Shown here piece by piece: positions 12,215-23,688 of a stretch of 64,000 nucleotides of DNA. This DNA comes from Pratylenchus scribneri. Its lineage: Eukaryota; Nematoda; Chromadorea; Rhabditida; Pratylenchidae. Both the position numbers and the translations under genes were made by a program. Below the pieces are notes generated by a model, which saw only the letters and a list, made by a program, of their open reading frames with translations, searched no databases and was not told the DNA's origin. The stretch is from contig JAQSEB010000023.1 of NCBI GenBank assembly GCA_030063045.1, forward strand, positions 4,278,001 through 4,342,000, in the 5' to 3' direction. How positions within the stretch are numbered: position 1 is the first letter of the stretch; the number at the start of each line of letters is the position of its first letter.

Positions 12215-13788
12215 TTTTTGGAATTTTTGGCTGCTTGGAATTGAATGAGGGAGAGAATTTGGCCGCCGATTTTGAATGGCAAATTTCACCCCTTTATTCT
12301 TTTTGGCCAAATTGGATGGAGAAAGGCTGACTGAGAAAAGAAAGGATTGGCAGCCAATCCCATCCACGACGATATTTCCCCATTTGGCGCTGGCGCTCTA
12401 GTGAAAGGTGCACGCATAACGAGTGGCCAAATAATGGAGAAGAGAATTGATATCAAATCTACAACCTTTGAAAGACAATGGAATCCTTTAAATTAAGAAG
12501 TTAGGAGTTTAATTTAATATTTAATCTACTTTATTTGGACATTTAAAAGGCTCAATTCGAAGGACTATTTAAAGTGAGTACCATCTTCTGTGATGCCTCG
12601 ATACTGTACCAGGGCTGGTTCCAACTTCCAAGAAAATGGCATGATCCGCCACAATAATCCGCCAATCAAAAAAAAGATGTGTTGCGATTTTCGAAGACCG
12701 ATTGAAGATGATAAGCAAAGATTTCAGATCGATCACTCCCCAGCCATCATTCCCTTGGTATTTTCTTGTAATTTGTATTTTGTACTCATTTTAAATTCCA
12801 ATCCATTTTCATCCTCATACATAATTTGTATTTGCTTTCCTCTAATAATAACATCCATAATTTTCCATTTTATTTTAAAATATGTGAGTTTTGATTCTGA
12901 ATCAAGAGAATTACAGCTGAATATGATATTGAACCGTCTAATATGATTATCGATTATAAGTTGAAACTAGAAGTTTAGAAGTTAAACTTGATTAGCGATA
13001 AAAGGACCGATTATCGATTGAATTCCATTCCCATTACTGTACCGGCGAAGACGACTTTGGCATTTGGCAAAAAAAATTTAAATTAAGACATTTCATCCAA
13101 ACCGGTTTTCACTTTTTTCACGTTTCACTTCAGTTCATCATATCAATTCGGGAGATTTAATTACACAAAAATAATTTTTGAAAGTAAGAAAAAGATGGTC
13201 GAAACCGGTAGCGGTACTGACTAATGGCTAAACATAAAAGTGGGCAGCAGAATGCCATAATTGAAAAATTTTGTTGAAGGTCAGCTCCCCTCCCATCATC
13301 ATCACCCCGCCCCGTCCATCCATTAAACTATTGCTACTTTTTACTTTATTCATATTTCAAACGCAAAGTAATAAAAATCATCATTTTTCGAACATTCATC
13401 AATTAAAAAATAATCCATATCTAATAATAATTAATTAATATGTACAAATAATTAATACTAGTAATTCCAATAAAAAAATGCTTACAAGTTGCAAAATTAT
13501 TTTTCTTTAAATATTTTTCGCGTAAATAAAAAGATTCAACTCTCGACATCGATCGATATAAGGAATGAGCTTAAATAAAACCGTTTTATTTCCAATCACT
13601 TAGTAGCGTTAATCTTGTGATTGTGATCACTCACAAATTTAGTCCTTTAGCTAGTATTTTCATGTTAATTCGCTATACCGAACGACCGAACGATCACTAT
13701 CATTCATCTTCTTTTTAAAAAATTATAACTTAAAAATTTGATATAAATTAAAGATTTTATATTTAGATTATCATTTCTTTTTTATCAG
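12215..13788. other. Divergent intergenic region
   Basis: This region separates the minus-strand LAPTM-like cluster from the plus-strand large gene, so it should hold promoters for both. It is AT-rich with several short ATCGAT-type palindromes. An open frame of 118 codons (12590-12946, plus) has no recognisable content. Nothing else is supported. Confidence 0.4.
13775..13788 (+). promoter_or_regulatory. Probable SL trans-splice acceptor of the large unknown gene
   Basis: The tract tttcttttttatcag ends at 13788. The first ATG after it (13820) opens the frame that continues through all downstream exons. No upstream exon in a matching phase is visible, which favours trans-splicing over cis-splicing. 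Confidence 0.45.
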
Positions 13789-13819
13789 CAATTATAGAGC
13801 AAAAACAATTGTTTTGGAA

Positions 13820-16800
13820 ATGGGAACGATCAGCACTGACACAAAACTTGGCATAGTTACGCTTGTTGACGATGAATACATTTATGTTTGGTCGGTTGGA
13901 TTTGGGGGTTTGGAACTTCGTTATCCACTCAATCCGGAAGTGCAATTCGAGGTTTTATTTTTGGAAAAAATATAAAATAAATAACGATATTTTAGCACGG
14001 CGAGATTGTCCGTTTTGTTCAGTCACATGGAATCAAAAGCATCCAAGTTGTGCACAATGTATAAATTAGCAATCATAATAAGTATTAAATAATTGCCATT
14101 AATTCAGTTAATGAAATGCAGAGATACACTCCCCATTGAGAAGGACGAAAGAGTTCGATGGAAAGTGAAAGTGCATTTGACTTTTGCGCCCGCCGATGTA
14201 TTGGAAGATTGGAAGAAAAAGGATGAAAATAAAGTAATTAAATTTAATTATTTCCATCAATGAGTTTTAATTAAATTAAGCGACTTGCGGCCATCGCTCA
14301 TACAGAAAGCTTCAACTATGTGGCGTCATATGTCAAAGGAATAAAGTATCAACCTGGAATTGTGTACGAAGCATACATTTCTAGGTTTGATAAGCCAAAT
14401 AATTACCAACTTTCAAGAATTGATTTAGAGTCCCGAGAGGTCATGAGCGTTTGGCCGAAGATGTCGAAACAGTTTTCGTGATCATTGGTGGCGCCAAAGG
14501 ATTTACGGAAGTCACAGACCAGCAGGCGATTGAAAAAGTTATGAACACTTGTGTAAGTTTTATTTAAATTAACAATTTACTAATATTTTTAGCCTTGGAA
14601 AGAGAAAGTCATGCCACAAGAGAACAATGAGACTGGGCTGTGCGAAGTGATTCCAAACACACAAAATGGTCGAACTAATCAGGTTGATTTACGTAAATAG
14701 ATTATCAATAAAAAATCAATGTAGAATGGAAACCGGTCAAACAATGATCATCAACAAAATTACAATTCAAACCACCAAGATGAAACGGAAAATGGTGGAC
14801 ATTCATCGAAAAAAATGCCAGAAGAGAAATGTTGGGAGGAGATGATCTATGAAGGTTTATATTATTTTTATGCTTAAATAAATTTAATATTTTTAAGAGC
14901 CTTTACTCGATGATTATGCCCAACAATTGCAAAATCAAATGGAAGGTGCTGAATATGTTGGATTGATTGTCGACTGTGAGTCGGAATATTCTGTCATTTG
15001 GAGTCCTCGATTTGGTTTGGTGCGAATTCAATTTGAAAAGCCTCAGAATACAGCCAATCCAATTGTATATTAAACAATTATTTATAAAATTAATTTACAC
15101 AAAAATTTCAGTGGCCTCTCGCTAGTTGGGTCAAATTCCGTTGCTTTGAGGAGCGTAGTCAGCTGGCAGAACAAAAAACGTGCGGCTATACTGCCTATGA
15201 TGTGAAAAAGGCTTCGCAACCGCCCGGGGTCGAATATGTCCGAACAATCAATCACAATGAGCAAGGAAATTATAGTGGAAAAGGGGTGATTGCAAGGATG
15301 AAGATCAGCCAACCAAAAGGACATTCTACTGCATTCTTCTTGGCCACAGACAAATTTTTTGGCCCTGTTTTATGTCCAATTAAAATGCATAGCCGCTTTG
15401 ATGAACATTCTACAGTTTTGGAGGTTTTTAAAATTATCCAGAAGGCTTTAATATTTTATTTATTTAAAGGTTTTGGCGGTTTTCTCATATGAATATCAAC
15501 ATTCAAAATGGATTGTTTTTTCCACTCTTTCGGAAGATGATGCATGGACCAAGGTTAATTTTAATTAATTAATTAATTAATTAAATTACCTATGCTTTAA
15601 TTCAGATTGATGGTTTACCAACAAAAATCAATGAGGAAGTCCAATCATTCTTTAAAATCGTAAGCCAACCTGAATTCGCTGATGATGATTCGAATTCTTT
15701 GTACTCTTCAACAAATAAATTCAAACCACCCACAGATTGGCGTGGAGTTTTTGAAGAAGGAGAAAAGGTTTGCCAAAAATAAAACAATCCAATTTAATAA
15801 TTTAATTTAAAGTTGATTGATGTTTTGGGTGTTGTGGCAATCCATGAAGGGGAAACCTCGGTCATTGCAACTTCTTTTGGCCTCGCTCGTCAGCCAATCA
15901 AATGGGAATTGGGCACTTGGGTTTGCGCCACTCTAATTCCGGATCCAGACGAATCACCGTTCACATATCAAAATTCTATGCGCAATCTCGGCCATTACAT
16001 TATTGAAAAGAGCCGAAAAATTGCACCAGTGGTTTCGACTCGTGTGATTGAGAATGATTCGGGGCGCGAAATTGTGCTGGTTTGTTATATTTTTTTTGGT
16101 TAAAATAGAAAAAGTGAAGGGGTCCCTCAATGAATCTTTAAAATAAATCAAAAATTTAATTTAATATTTTCAATTTTTATAGATTTGTTGCAGCGTTGAA
16201 AAGGAAAATGGAATTGTGAAGAATGAATATTTGGGCACTGTTTATGATGAAAAGAACATTTTAAATTGGAATCAACTGACATCAAGCGGCCAACGAATTT
16301 CATCATTTTTGGTGGAAATAAATCTCAGCAGAAAAGATAAAAATGAGAGAGAACGTTTTTGGAAAATACTCAAAGGCCATGGAGAAAATAAGAACAGAGT
16401 CAAAACAGTTGCATTGAGGGTATGGAAAACCAATAAATTTATTACTAATTTCAAAAATTAAAGCTTTCCTATTGGCCAAAATCAATGGGACGAACTTGCG
16501 ATGAACCGCACAACATTCTTTGCGATTCGGAATTTGACCTCCAAAAATATGAGAAAAACAAACGCAGCAAAGAAACGGCCCAAAACAATGAACAGCAAAT
16601 TTCCCAAAAACCATCAACATCGAAGCAGGCAACAATGACTCGTCTCTCATCAATCACGAAGAGTAATCCACCATCATCCAATGGAAATGCAACCTCATCC
16701 CAAAATGGATTGAATGCTTCTTCACAAATGCCAACAATCGATGGAGGAATTCGAGGCGACAATCAATCTGATCTCCATTCTCAATTGAATTTGTATGAAC

Positions 16801-18811
16801 CGGATCAAGACGCCAAAAAGCATAAAGTAGAATACACAAATTAATTTTAATTTCTGATTTTTAAATCTTTAAAGAGAGCTCTTGGAATAGTGGTCACCAA
16901 AAATGAGAAATTTGCCATTCTTTACACCCGTGATTTTGGCGATTGCATTTTATTGCCACGCTATTGCGCAGAGTAAGCCATTTTGCATATTTCAATATAA
17001 ATAATATTAATTTAAGTCAACTCGAATTTGAGACTCTTTTCCAACTGGGCTATGTTGTTGGTGTTAAATTCACTCCAGTGATGGAACAAATGAAGCGAAA
17101 ATTGTTCTATTCGCATATGTGCCTTCCCGAATTCAAGCCAAATCGACAAGCAATCAAGGCCCGTCCATTTTTGAATCGTTTTGTTCAGGTAAATTCCAAT
17201 CAATAAAATTAACTTTTAACTGAATTTGTCATATTAGATTTATATGAAATGCGAATTCACAAAAACGGGCATTAAACATTGCATTGATGGTTTGAATCCG
17301 GGCGAGAATGAAACGCGTTATTATATCGATACGGATGTTGGGAAAGTGCTTTTGAATCAGGATGTTCTCGACAAGAATGGTATCATTTTTGCTAAATAAA
17401 TAAATATATGTTAATAAATTAAAGAATTGTTTGGCAAAATTGTGAAACTTTGGATCACTCATATTCAAAAGAAATACGGATGCCATTGGCAAATTGCACT
17501 TGGCGATTTTCAAACATTGAAGGTTGGCAAATTTGTTTAATGATGAGAGGGGGGAAGAGAGAAAAATGGGAATTTATAATAAGCATTAATAATGTGGAAT
17601 GTTTTAAAAAAGACTAAATATTACAACAATAATATTATTACCCTTTTTATTTATTGCTGCTTATTTGCATCCTCTCTTCCTCCTTTCTCATTCTCGAATT
17701 TGTATTCTCTAAAAGTTTTCATTTCTTCCAGATAGTGAATTAATTTTTGGAGAATGAAAATGAAGAGGAGAAAAAGAGGAGGAAGATTGGATGTCAATTT
17801 CAATAAAAAATGCTAATTAATTTTTGGAGATTTACGAGTAAAACTGAATGAATGATTTCAAATATAACCAACATTTAACTACACATTTTATTGTTTTTTT
17901 TTTTTGTTTTTTAAAACATTCCACCTAAATCATAATGCAATATTGTAAATGGCCAGTTTTTTCACACGAATAAATTATTTTAACAAAATATTTGATTAAT
18001 TATTAGGGACTTGGTGTGAATCCGGACAATCCAAATATTTATGAAATTCAAATTGTGACTGAACGTCGAAATGGACATCCAACCAGCTTTTATGACTATT
18101 ATTATGCAAAAGGTTCTTCAACAATTCCAAAAAATTCATCCGGTAAAATCCAGCCAAAAAAATTAATTAATAACCAAAATTCAGATGTAGGACCTTCCCA
18201 TATGGTTAATATTTCTGACGATGATGCTTCATCCGGTTTTAGTGCACCAAATGATGGGCCCAGAGAAATGATTCCAAATTCAAATTCGAATGGCATTTCG
18301 CGCAATGTGAGGCGATTAGCCACTAATGGATATGCGGATTTTGTGTTTGGATCGCATGTTCCAGGTAAATAAAAAATAATTTAAATTATTATACGAAATT
18401 AATAAGATGTTATGAATGGTGGTCGTTATCGAGTGGAGCGATATATGCCCAATGCGGAGGATTCCGACCCGGAAGAGGCAGAACAAAGGGAACTCGAGGA
18501 TATGTTCCGTTCCAGCAGCAGTGATGAAGAGGAAAGTGCGGAGAGGTTAATTTTTTTATTATTATTTATTTAAAAAAATTAGAATATTTAGTTTCCACAC
18601 CGACGATAATTTCTCTGAAGAAGATGATGACATGTTTGGAAATATTAATCGAATGCGAATTGTTGGGAATTCAACACCACCACCGCCTTCCTCCCGTCGC
18701 CAGAATCAGGTTCAATCGATGCAAGGAGCGGCTGGTCCCAGCGGCAACAATGCACCACCACCACAACAAAAGAAGAAGAATATTCCAGTAGAGGATTTGA
18801 TCAGTTTCTGA
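13820..18811 (+). CDS. Large unrecognised protein with repeated beta-rich motif and acidic C-terminus
   Basis: Exons at 13820-13951, 13996-14058, 14108-14233, 14281-14384, 14429-14552, 14593-14682, 14725-14854, 14898-15064, 15112-15423, 15470-15553, 15606-15767, 15813-16079, 16183-16419, 16464-16826, 16875-16972, 17017-17188, 17238-17379, 17425-17522, 18007-18364, 18407-18545 and 18592-18811 join in frame to about 1195 residues. I see no signal peptide or membrane span. At least five places share the pattern G-(I/V)-V, several residues, a hydrophobic strand, then FG: GIVTLVDDEYIYVWSVGFGG (near residue 11), GLIVDCESEYSVIWSPRFGL (near 278), GVIA...FFGP (near 370), GVVAIHEGETSVIATSFGLA (near 504) and GIVVTKNEKFAILYTRDFGD (near 791). 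Between repeats 4 and 5 lies a Ser/Asn-rich linker, and the last 100 residues are Glu/Asp- and Ser-rich with Pro runs. I recognise no family. A multidomain nuclear or germ-granule scaffold is only a guess. Confidence 0.87.
17594..17924. mobile_element. MITE-like insertion in the 484-nt intron
   Basis: The intron at 17523-18006 is ten times longer than its neighbours. It contains an 18-bp perfect terminal inverted repeat: GTGGAATGTTTTAAAAAA at 17594-17611 and its complement at 17907-17924. The interior is AT-rich with a polypyrimidine block (about 17660-17690) facing a polypurine block (about 17750-17787). I could not define a target-site duplication, so the superfamily is unknown. Confidence 0.6.
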
Positions 18812-19274
18812 ATGAATTTTGGTGGCCTTTCATTTATACACTAAACATTTTGACATTTACTTGATCTTTTTTTTTGTTTGTTTATCCATTTTATCCATTA
18901 TTATTTTTGCCATTTTAATGCTGGTAATAACATTCAACACAAATCACTTTGTTCTCAATTCACTCTTTTATTTTTATTATTAACAATTTTCATTCTGGAC
19001 ATTTTTTGAATAAAATACATTCCTGATTCCACCCTTGATTATTAAAAAAATAATTTAAAATTAATTCAACCGGTTTTTTTCAAATCTCATTTTACTTTAC
19101 TCCATCCAAATTATGGTTGAATTTGCGACCAAAAGTGGGATAAAATTGAAGTGTGTAGAATAGACAGACGGTGTGCGCATTGAATGGCTGCGAAAGTGCG
19201 GCAAAGAACCGCAGAACAATAAGGAGAGGGTGTGTTTGGGACGATTTAATAGAAAAAAAAGAGATAATATTAAT

Positions 19275-19527
19275 TTGGCAACAAAAACACTGAATTTGGC
19301 AACAACCTTTCGTGTCGAAAAATATTATATTTTTGAGGCCATATAACTTGGCCCTAACTAGGGGTTTAGGGCTAGGGTTAGGGTTCAGGGCAGGATGGGA
19401 TTAGGGGCTAAGGGCTAGGGGTTAGGGAATCTTAAAGAAGTCTGATTTGGCCAAGTTATATGGCCTCAAAAATATAATATTTTTCGACACGAAAGGTTGT
19501 TGCCAAATTCAGTGTTTTTGTTGCCAA
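19275..19527. repeat. Perfect 79-bp inverted repeat with telomere-like spacer
   Basis: Arms 19275-19353 and 19449-19527 are exact reverse complements. The 95-nt spacer is G-rich on the plus strand and made of telomere-like words (TAGGG, GGGTTAGGG, GGGCTAGGG). Just outside, both sides carry TTAATTTGGCA-like sequence offset by a short TTGGCA duplication, so the original arms were probably longer. It lies in the 1.2-kb gap between the large unknown gene and the scramblase-like gene. A fold-back transposon or a structured terminal element is likely. Confidence 0.85.
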
Positions 19528-20032
19528 TGCCAAATTAAATGACTCCCGAAAAAAAATGTTTTGAATTTGAATTGTTAAAATTTTTTACAAAATGGTTTCG
19601 TCTTTATAAATTTCCATTTAAAAACTAGGTTTATTTTAGGAAAAGCATAATGGAATTTAGGTTTACTCTCTTCCCTTTTCCTCTTTTTAACCGCCATTTG
19701 ATATTTTACTTCATCTTCTTTTTGGCCTTTTTATTTTTATACATGGCCTTTCACTTTTTTGTTGGCCACAGCCAACTCTTCCGTCGCCCCTTTCCCCATT
19801 TGATGATAGTCGTTTTCGTTGTTTTCAACACATTTTTTCAAGGGGGAAGGCAAGTAATTTCCTTTTCCCAATTCTCCGCCACCTTTACGGCCATCAGCCA
19901 ACCCCCAAAGCAAAAATTGATCGAATACATTTATTTTGTGTGAGCACATTCTTTTTTTTCAATTCACCCATTCCGCCGATAAAACATTTGGCAATAGGCC
20001 TATGGCCCCAACAAATATGAAGATTAATGAAT

Positions 20033-20046
20033 ATTTTCTTTTTTAG
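20033..20046 (+). promoter_or_regulatory. Probable SL trans-splice acceptor of the scramblase-like gene
   Basis: The tract tattttcttttttag ends at 20046, nine nucleotides before the ATG at 20056. The very short leader and the absence of an in-phase upstream exon fit spliced-leader addition. Confidence 0.5.
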
Positions 20047-20055
20047 CAACAAAAA

Positions 20056-21270
20056 ATGTATCCAAAATTGGTTGACCAAATTGCGGGTGGAATTGCAAAA
20101 GTTGTTCAAAAGGCCACTGATAGCCATGTATTCCAGGAGTTTCCAGAATGCTCAATTTTGGCACATACGGATCGACTCTCCATAAAATTGCAGGACACAA
20201 TGATGTGAGAACATAAATTTATTTAAATAATAAATTATTCCCATATTTTAAGCCACAATTCCTTGCAATTGGCAAGTTGGAGACCGGCGGATTCAGCTCG
20301 ATTCGATGCGATTACATTCTCAATTAGGGACGAGGACAATCGGAAGAAAGAAGTGATGACGGCACAAATGCAAAGTGGACATGGAATTTGCCTCAAGAAT
20401 GGAGCGGGCAAAACCGTAATGCTCGGTAATATTGAATCAAATTAAATTTAATTCCATCCCTCGTTGATCTGTTTTCAGTTCGATTGCCAACTCATTCAGC
20501 GGATTCCCTGGGAAAATTAATGCATCCGTCACAGGCAACACTGTATAAGGTGATTAAATTGAATTCGAAATGTACTATTTATTTATGATTTCAGTTGAAT
20601 AGGGCGATGGTTGGGCCAAATTTTTTGTTAGTTCGAGCCAGTTCAGATGAAGCAATCGTACTCAGGGTGGAAAAAGTGAGTTGAAATTCGATATATTCCA
20701 CATGCACATTAATACCGTATTTACTCTATGAATAGTCCCGGGGCAATTAATTTCATCCCTCCAAAGGAATTCAGTCTTCATCCTTTTTTCCTTAAAAATT
20801 ATAAAAGGAGCTATTATTTGAGGGGAAGGGGACAGGGGAGGCTCCTACCTCCTACTAATAAGGGGAGAGGGTAATAATAGAGGAAATACGGTAATAAAAG
20901 AAGTAAATAACCATTCCTAATCCCCCAAAAGGTGTTCGTCTCGCTGCATTCATTGGGCAAAGCTGTTGGTTTGATGGGCACAAATTGCGTTTATTGGCTG
21001 AAAGCGCCCGATGGCCAAACCATACTTGGCCATATTCGCCCAAAATTGGTGATGAAAACTAACACAATTGTCGTCAAATTCACGTAAGCATTCGTCCCCA
21101 ACATTCCCGCAAATTCAATTTCATTCCTAATTTCCAGGTCCACCCAAAGGGATGTTCAATTGCGGGGCGCAATGTTGGGCACTGCCCTTCTCCTTCTCAT
21201 CAATGAAGTTTACCCTCAACTGCGCACAATTTTATTGGAACAAATGCAGCAACAAGGAACACACACATAA
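20056..21270 (+). CDS. Scramblase/LURP-one-like (tubby C-terminal fold) protein, tentative
   Basis: Six exons (20056-20204, 20253-20425, 20479-20549, 20595-20675, 20932-21083, 21138-21270) encode about 220 residues, ending QQQGTHT. There is no signal peptide. The body is a series of short beta-strand-like segments, and the last part reads LGHIRPK, then VVKFTSTQRDVQLRGAMLG, then a hydrophobic stretch (TALLLLINEVY). This resembles the final strands and central hydrophobic helix of phospholipid scramblase and LURP-one-related proteins, which share the tubby C-terminal fold. I see no calcium-binding EF-like segment and no Pro-rich N-terminus, so enzymatic scrambling is not claimed. Intron 4 (20676-20931) is enlarged by a MITE. 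Gene structure is well supported; the family call is weak. Confidence 0.75.
20715..20891. mobile_element. TA-flanked MITE (Tc1/mariner type) in an intron
   Basis: Inverted termini CCGTATTTACTC (20715 onward) and its near complement ending at 20891 (GAGGAAATACGG) enclose 177 bp. TA dinucleotides sit on both sides (20713-20714 and 20892-20893). Short length, no coding capacity, terminal inverted repeats and a TA duplication are the hallmarks of a Tc1/mariner-mobilised MITE. The interior contains a GGGG-rich patch. Confidence 0.75.
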
Positions 21271-21919
21271 TTATTAATTGAATAATATTTAAATTGTGCA
21301 TAATTTGTATAAATTTGGTCGATCATTTCACTCAAATATTTTTTGCCTTTAAAAATATAAATTTTGCCTTTATCCAATCTTTCTCTTTATCATTATTTGA
21401 TTTCTATTATCCAATGTTACCTCCTTTTTTACCTTTTGTTTCCATCAACATTTTTAATAAAAAATTTATATTTCAAATAAAAAATTCATTTAATTAATTG
21501 GGAAAAACAAACAAATCCACCAATAAATCACCCCCAAGCTTGCTCCTTTAAATTGATTTTTCTGATGTTGAACACATCCAAAAATTTGCCTTCTTCAATT
21601 TTCTCATTAGAATTCAAGCAGCTGATCATTCTAACGAGAAAAAATTTTCAAGAGGAAAAAAAAGATGAATGAAAGAAAAACCAAAAGGGAATAAGCACGG
21701 AAAGGCCAAAGACGATGGGCCAACATTTGTCCCATTGCTTCCTCCGTTCCATATCTTTTCCCGGATTTTTCTGTTCCGTCTCCTCTTGATCCTCTCATTT
21801 TTTTTTTCTTTCGTACAAGTGCATTCATTTCCTCTTTTGCCTTCTTAAATCAAACCAACTATCCAGCAATCAAAAAATTCTGAACTAAATAAATCGGTTC
21901 CTGGCAGCCGATCCTTTTG

Positions 21920-23688
21920 ATGGAGGTAGGGAATTTGATGAATATTTTCAATTATTAGGGACACTCCTTGGTCCTTGATCATCATCATAATTTTTGAGGT
22001 AATCCAGAATGTAATAAAATAATGAGATAAGCTATAATTGATATAATTTAATATGCATTCGGCCATTTAAAATATGTTTTTATTTATAATACAATTCGGT
22101 GTATTTTTATATCCTTCAATAACAGGGTGTACTGTACTGTGATGCCCGAGGGTAACTAGGATTCCCTTTCTTTTATTTTACTCAGGTGGAATTATCAAAT
22201 AAACTAAGCAGGCGGAATAATCTAATAAGAACAGGCGAAATTCTTAGTCAACCAGGCGGAATTATTCTTAGTTGACCAGGCGGAATTATTCTTAGTTGAC
22301 CAGGCGGAATTATTCTTAGTTGACCAGGAGGAATTAAAACTTAGTCAACCAGGCGGAATTATTCTTAGTTGACCAGGAGGAATTAAAACTTAGTCAACCA
22401 GGCGGAATTATTCTTAGTTGACCAGGAGGAATTAAAACTTAGTCAACCAGGCGGAATTATTCTTAGTTGACCAGGCGGAATTAAAACTTAGTCAACCAGG
22501 CGGAATTATTCTTAGTTGACCAGGCGGAATTAAAACTTAGTCAACCAGGCGGAATTATTCTTAGTTGACCAGGCGGAATTATTCTTAGTTGACCAGGAGG
22601 AATTAAAACTTAGTCAACCAGGCGGAATTATTCTTAGTTGACCAGGCGGAATTAAAACTTAGTCAACCAGGCGGAATTATTCTTAGTTGACCAGGCGGAA
22701 TTAAAACTTAGTCAAACAGGCGGAATTATTCTTAGTTGACCAGGCGGAATTAAAACTTAGTCAAACAGGCGGAATTATTCTTAGTTGACCAGGCGGAATT
22801 ATTCTTAGTTGACCAGGCGGAATTAAAACTTAGTCAACCAGGCGGAATTATTCTTAGTTGACCAGTCGGAATTAAAACTTAGTCAACCAGGCGGAATTAT
22901 TCTTAGTTGACCAGGCGGAATTAAAACTTAGTCAACCAGGCGGAATTATTCTTAGTTGACCAGGCGGAATTAAAACTTGTCAACCAGGCGGAATTATTCT
23001 TAGTTGACCAGTCGGAATTAAAACTTAGTCAACCAGACGGAATTATTCTTAGTTGACCAGGCGGAATTAAAACTTAGTCAAACAGGCGGAATTATTCTTA
23101 GTTGACCAGTCGGAATTAAAACTTAGTCAAACAGGCGGAATTATTCTTAGTTGACCAGGCGGAATTAAAACTTAGTCAACCAGGCGGAATTATTCTTAGT
23201 TGACCAGTCAGAATTAAAACTTAGTCAACCGGGCGGAATTATTCTTAGTTGACCAGGTGGAATTAAAACTTAGTCAACCAGGCGGAATTATTCTTAGTTG
23301 ACCAGGCGGAATTAAAACTTAGTCAACCAGGCGGAATTAAAATTTTTCCTCAAAGTTCATTTAAGAATTGAATTTATTTTAACATTTTCATTTCCAGGAA
23401 TGGCGTTTTTTTCCTCAAATTCGCCTCTTTTTCCTGCTCCTCTTGATTTTCCTGAACATTTCATTTGGCTCATCTCTTTGCACAAATACTGGCAATTCAT
23501 GCCATGATACCGGATGCCGAGTCAATGGTGGAAGTTGCAATTCGGCGTGCATTTGCGTGGATCGACAAATAATAAATGGGACGGATAAAAAAGGAGTGGA
23601 AAATAATAATAATTGTAATTCCAAATATTATGGCCAACAAAATTGTGTGGAGGGCGAATATCAGTGGAGAAAAGGCCTATGGCCATAG
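21920..23688 (+). CDS. Small secreted cysteine-rich protein (candidate)
   Basis: The main exon 23398-23688 is in frame from its acceptor (catttccag at 23397) to TAG. It encodes a strong signal peptide (RFFPQIRLFFLLLLIFLNI) followed by a mature domain with eight cysteines, six of them in C-x6-C-x4-C-x6-C-x3-C-x-C spacing, and one NGT glycosylation site. No Met lies in frame in this exon. The best start is a mini-exon ATG-GAG at 21920-21925, after an acceptor-like tggcag (ends 21907) and before a consensus donor GAG|gtaggg, in the right phase. That gives about 98 residues and an intron of 1472 nt holding the minisatellite. An extracellular role, possibly as an effector-type peptide, is inference. 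The main exon is fairly secure; the first exon is not. Confidence 0.6.
22186..23340 (+). repeat. Minisatellite of alternating 24/25-bp monomers (49-bp higher-order unit)
   Basis: Two related monomers alternate: one with GGCGGAATTATTCTTAG then TTGACCA, the other with GGCGGAATTAAAACTTAG then TCAACCA. About 47 monomers occupy some 1.15 kb, degenerate at the left edge and near-uniform inside. GTTGAC in one monomer is the reverse complement of GTCAAC in the other, so neighbours can pair into a string of small hairpins. Variants (GGAGG, AGTCGG, AAACAGG) are scattered through the array, as expected from unequal exchange. It lies in the putative intron of the cysteine-rich gene. Confidence 0.95.

Noticed and set aside
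19354..19448. Internal telomere or chromosome end
   Set aside because: The TAGGG-like words are irregular, differ from the nematode TTAGGC repeat and form only the 95-nt spacer of a palindrome.
13820..21270. Operon of the large unknown gene and the scramblase-like gene
   Set aside because: The gap between stop and next acceptor is about 1.2 kb and contains a palindrome, far longer than typical nematode operon spacing.
22186..23340. CRISPR-like array of regularly spaced repeats
   Set aside because: There are no unique spacers; the units are directly abutting monomers of a eukaryotic minisatellite.
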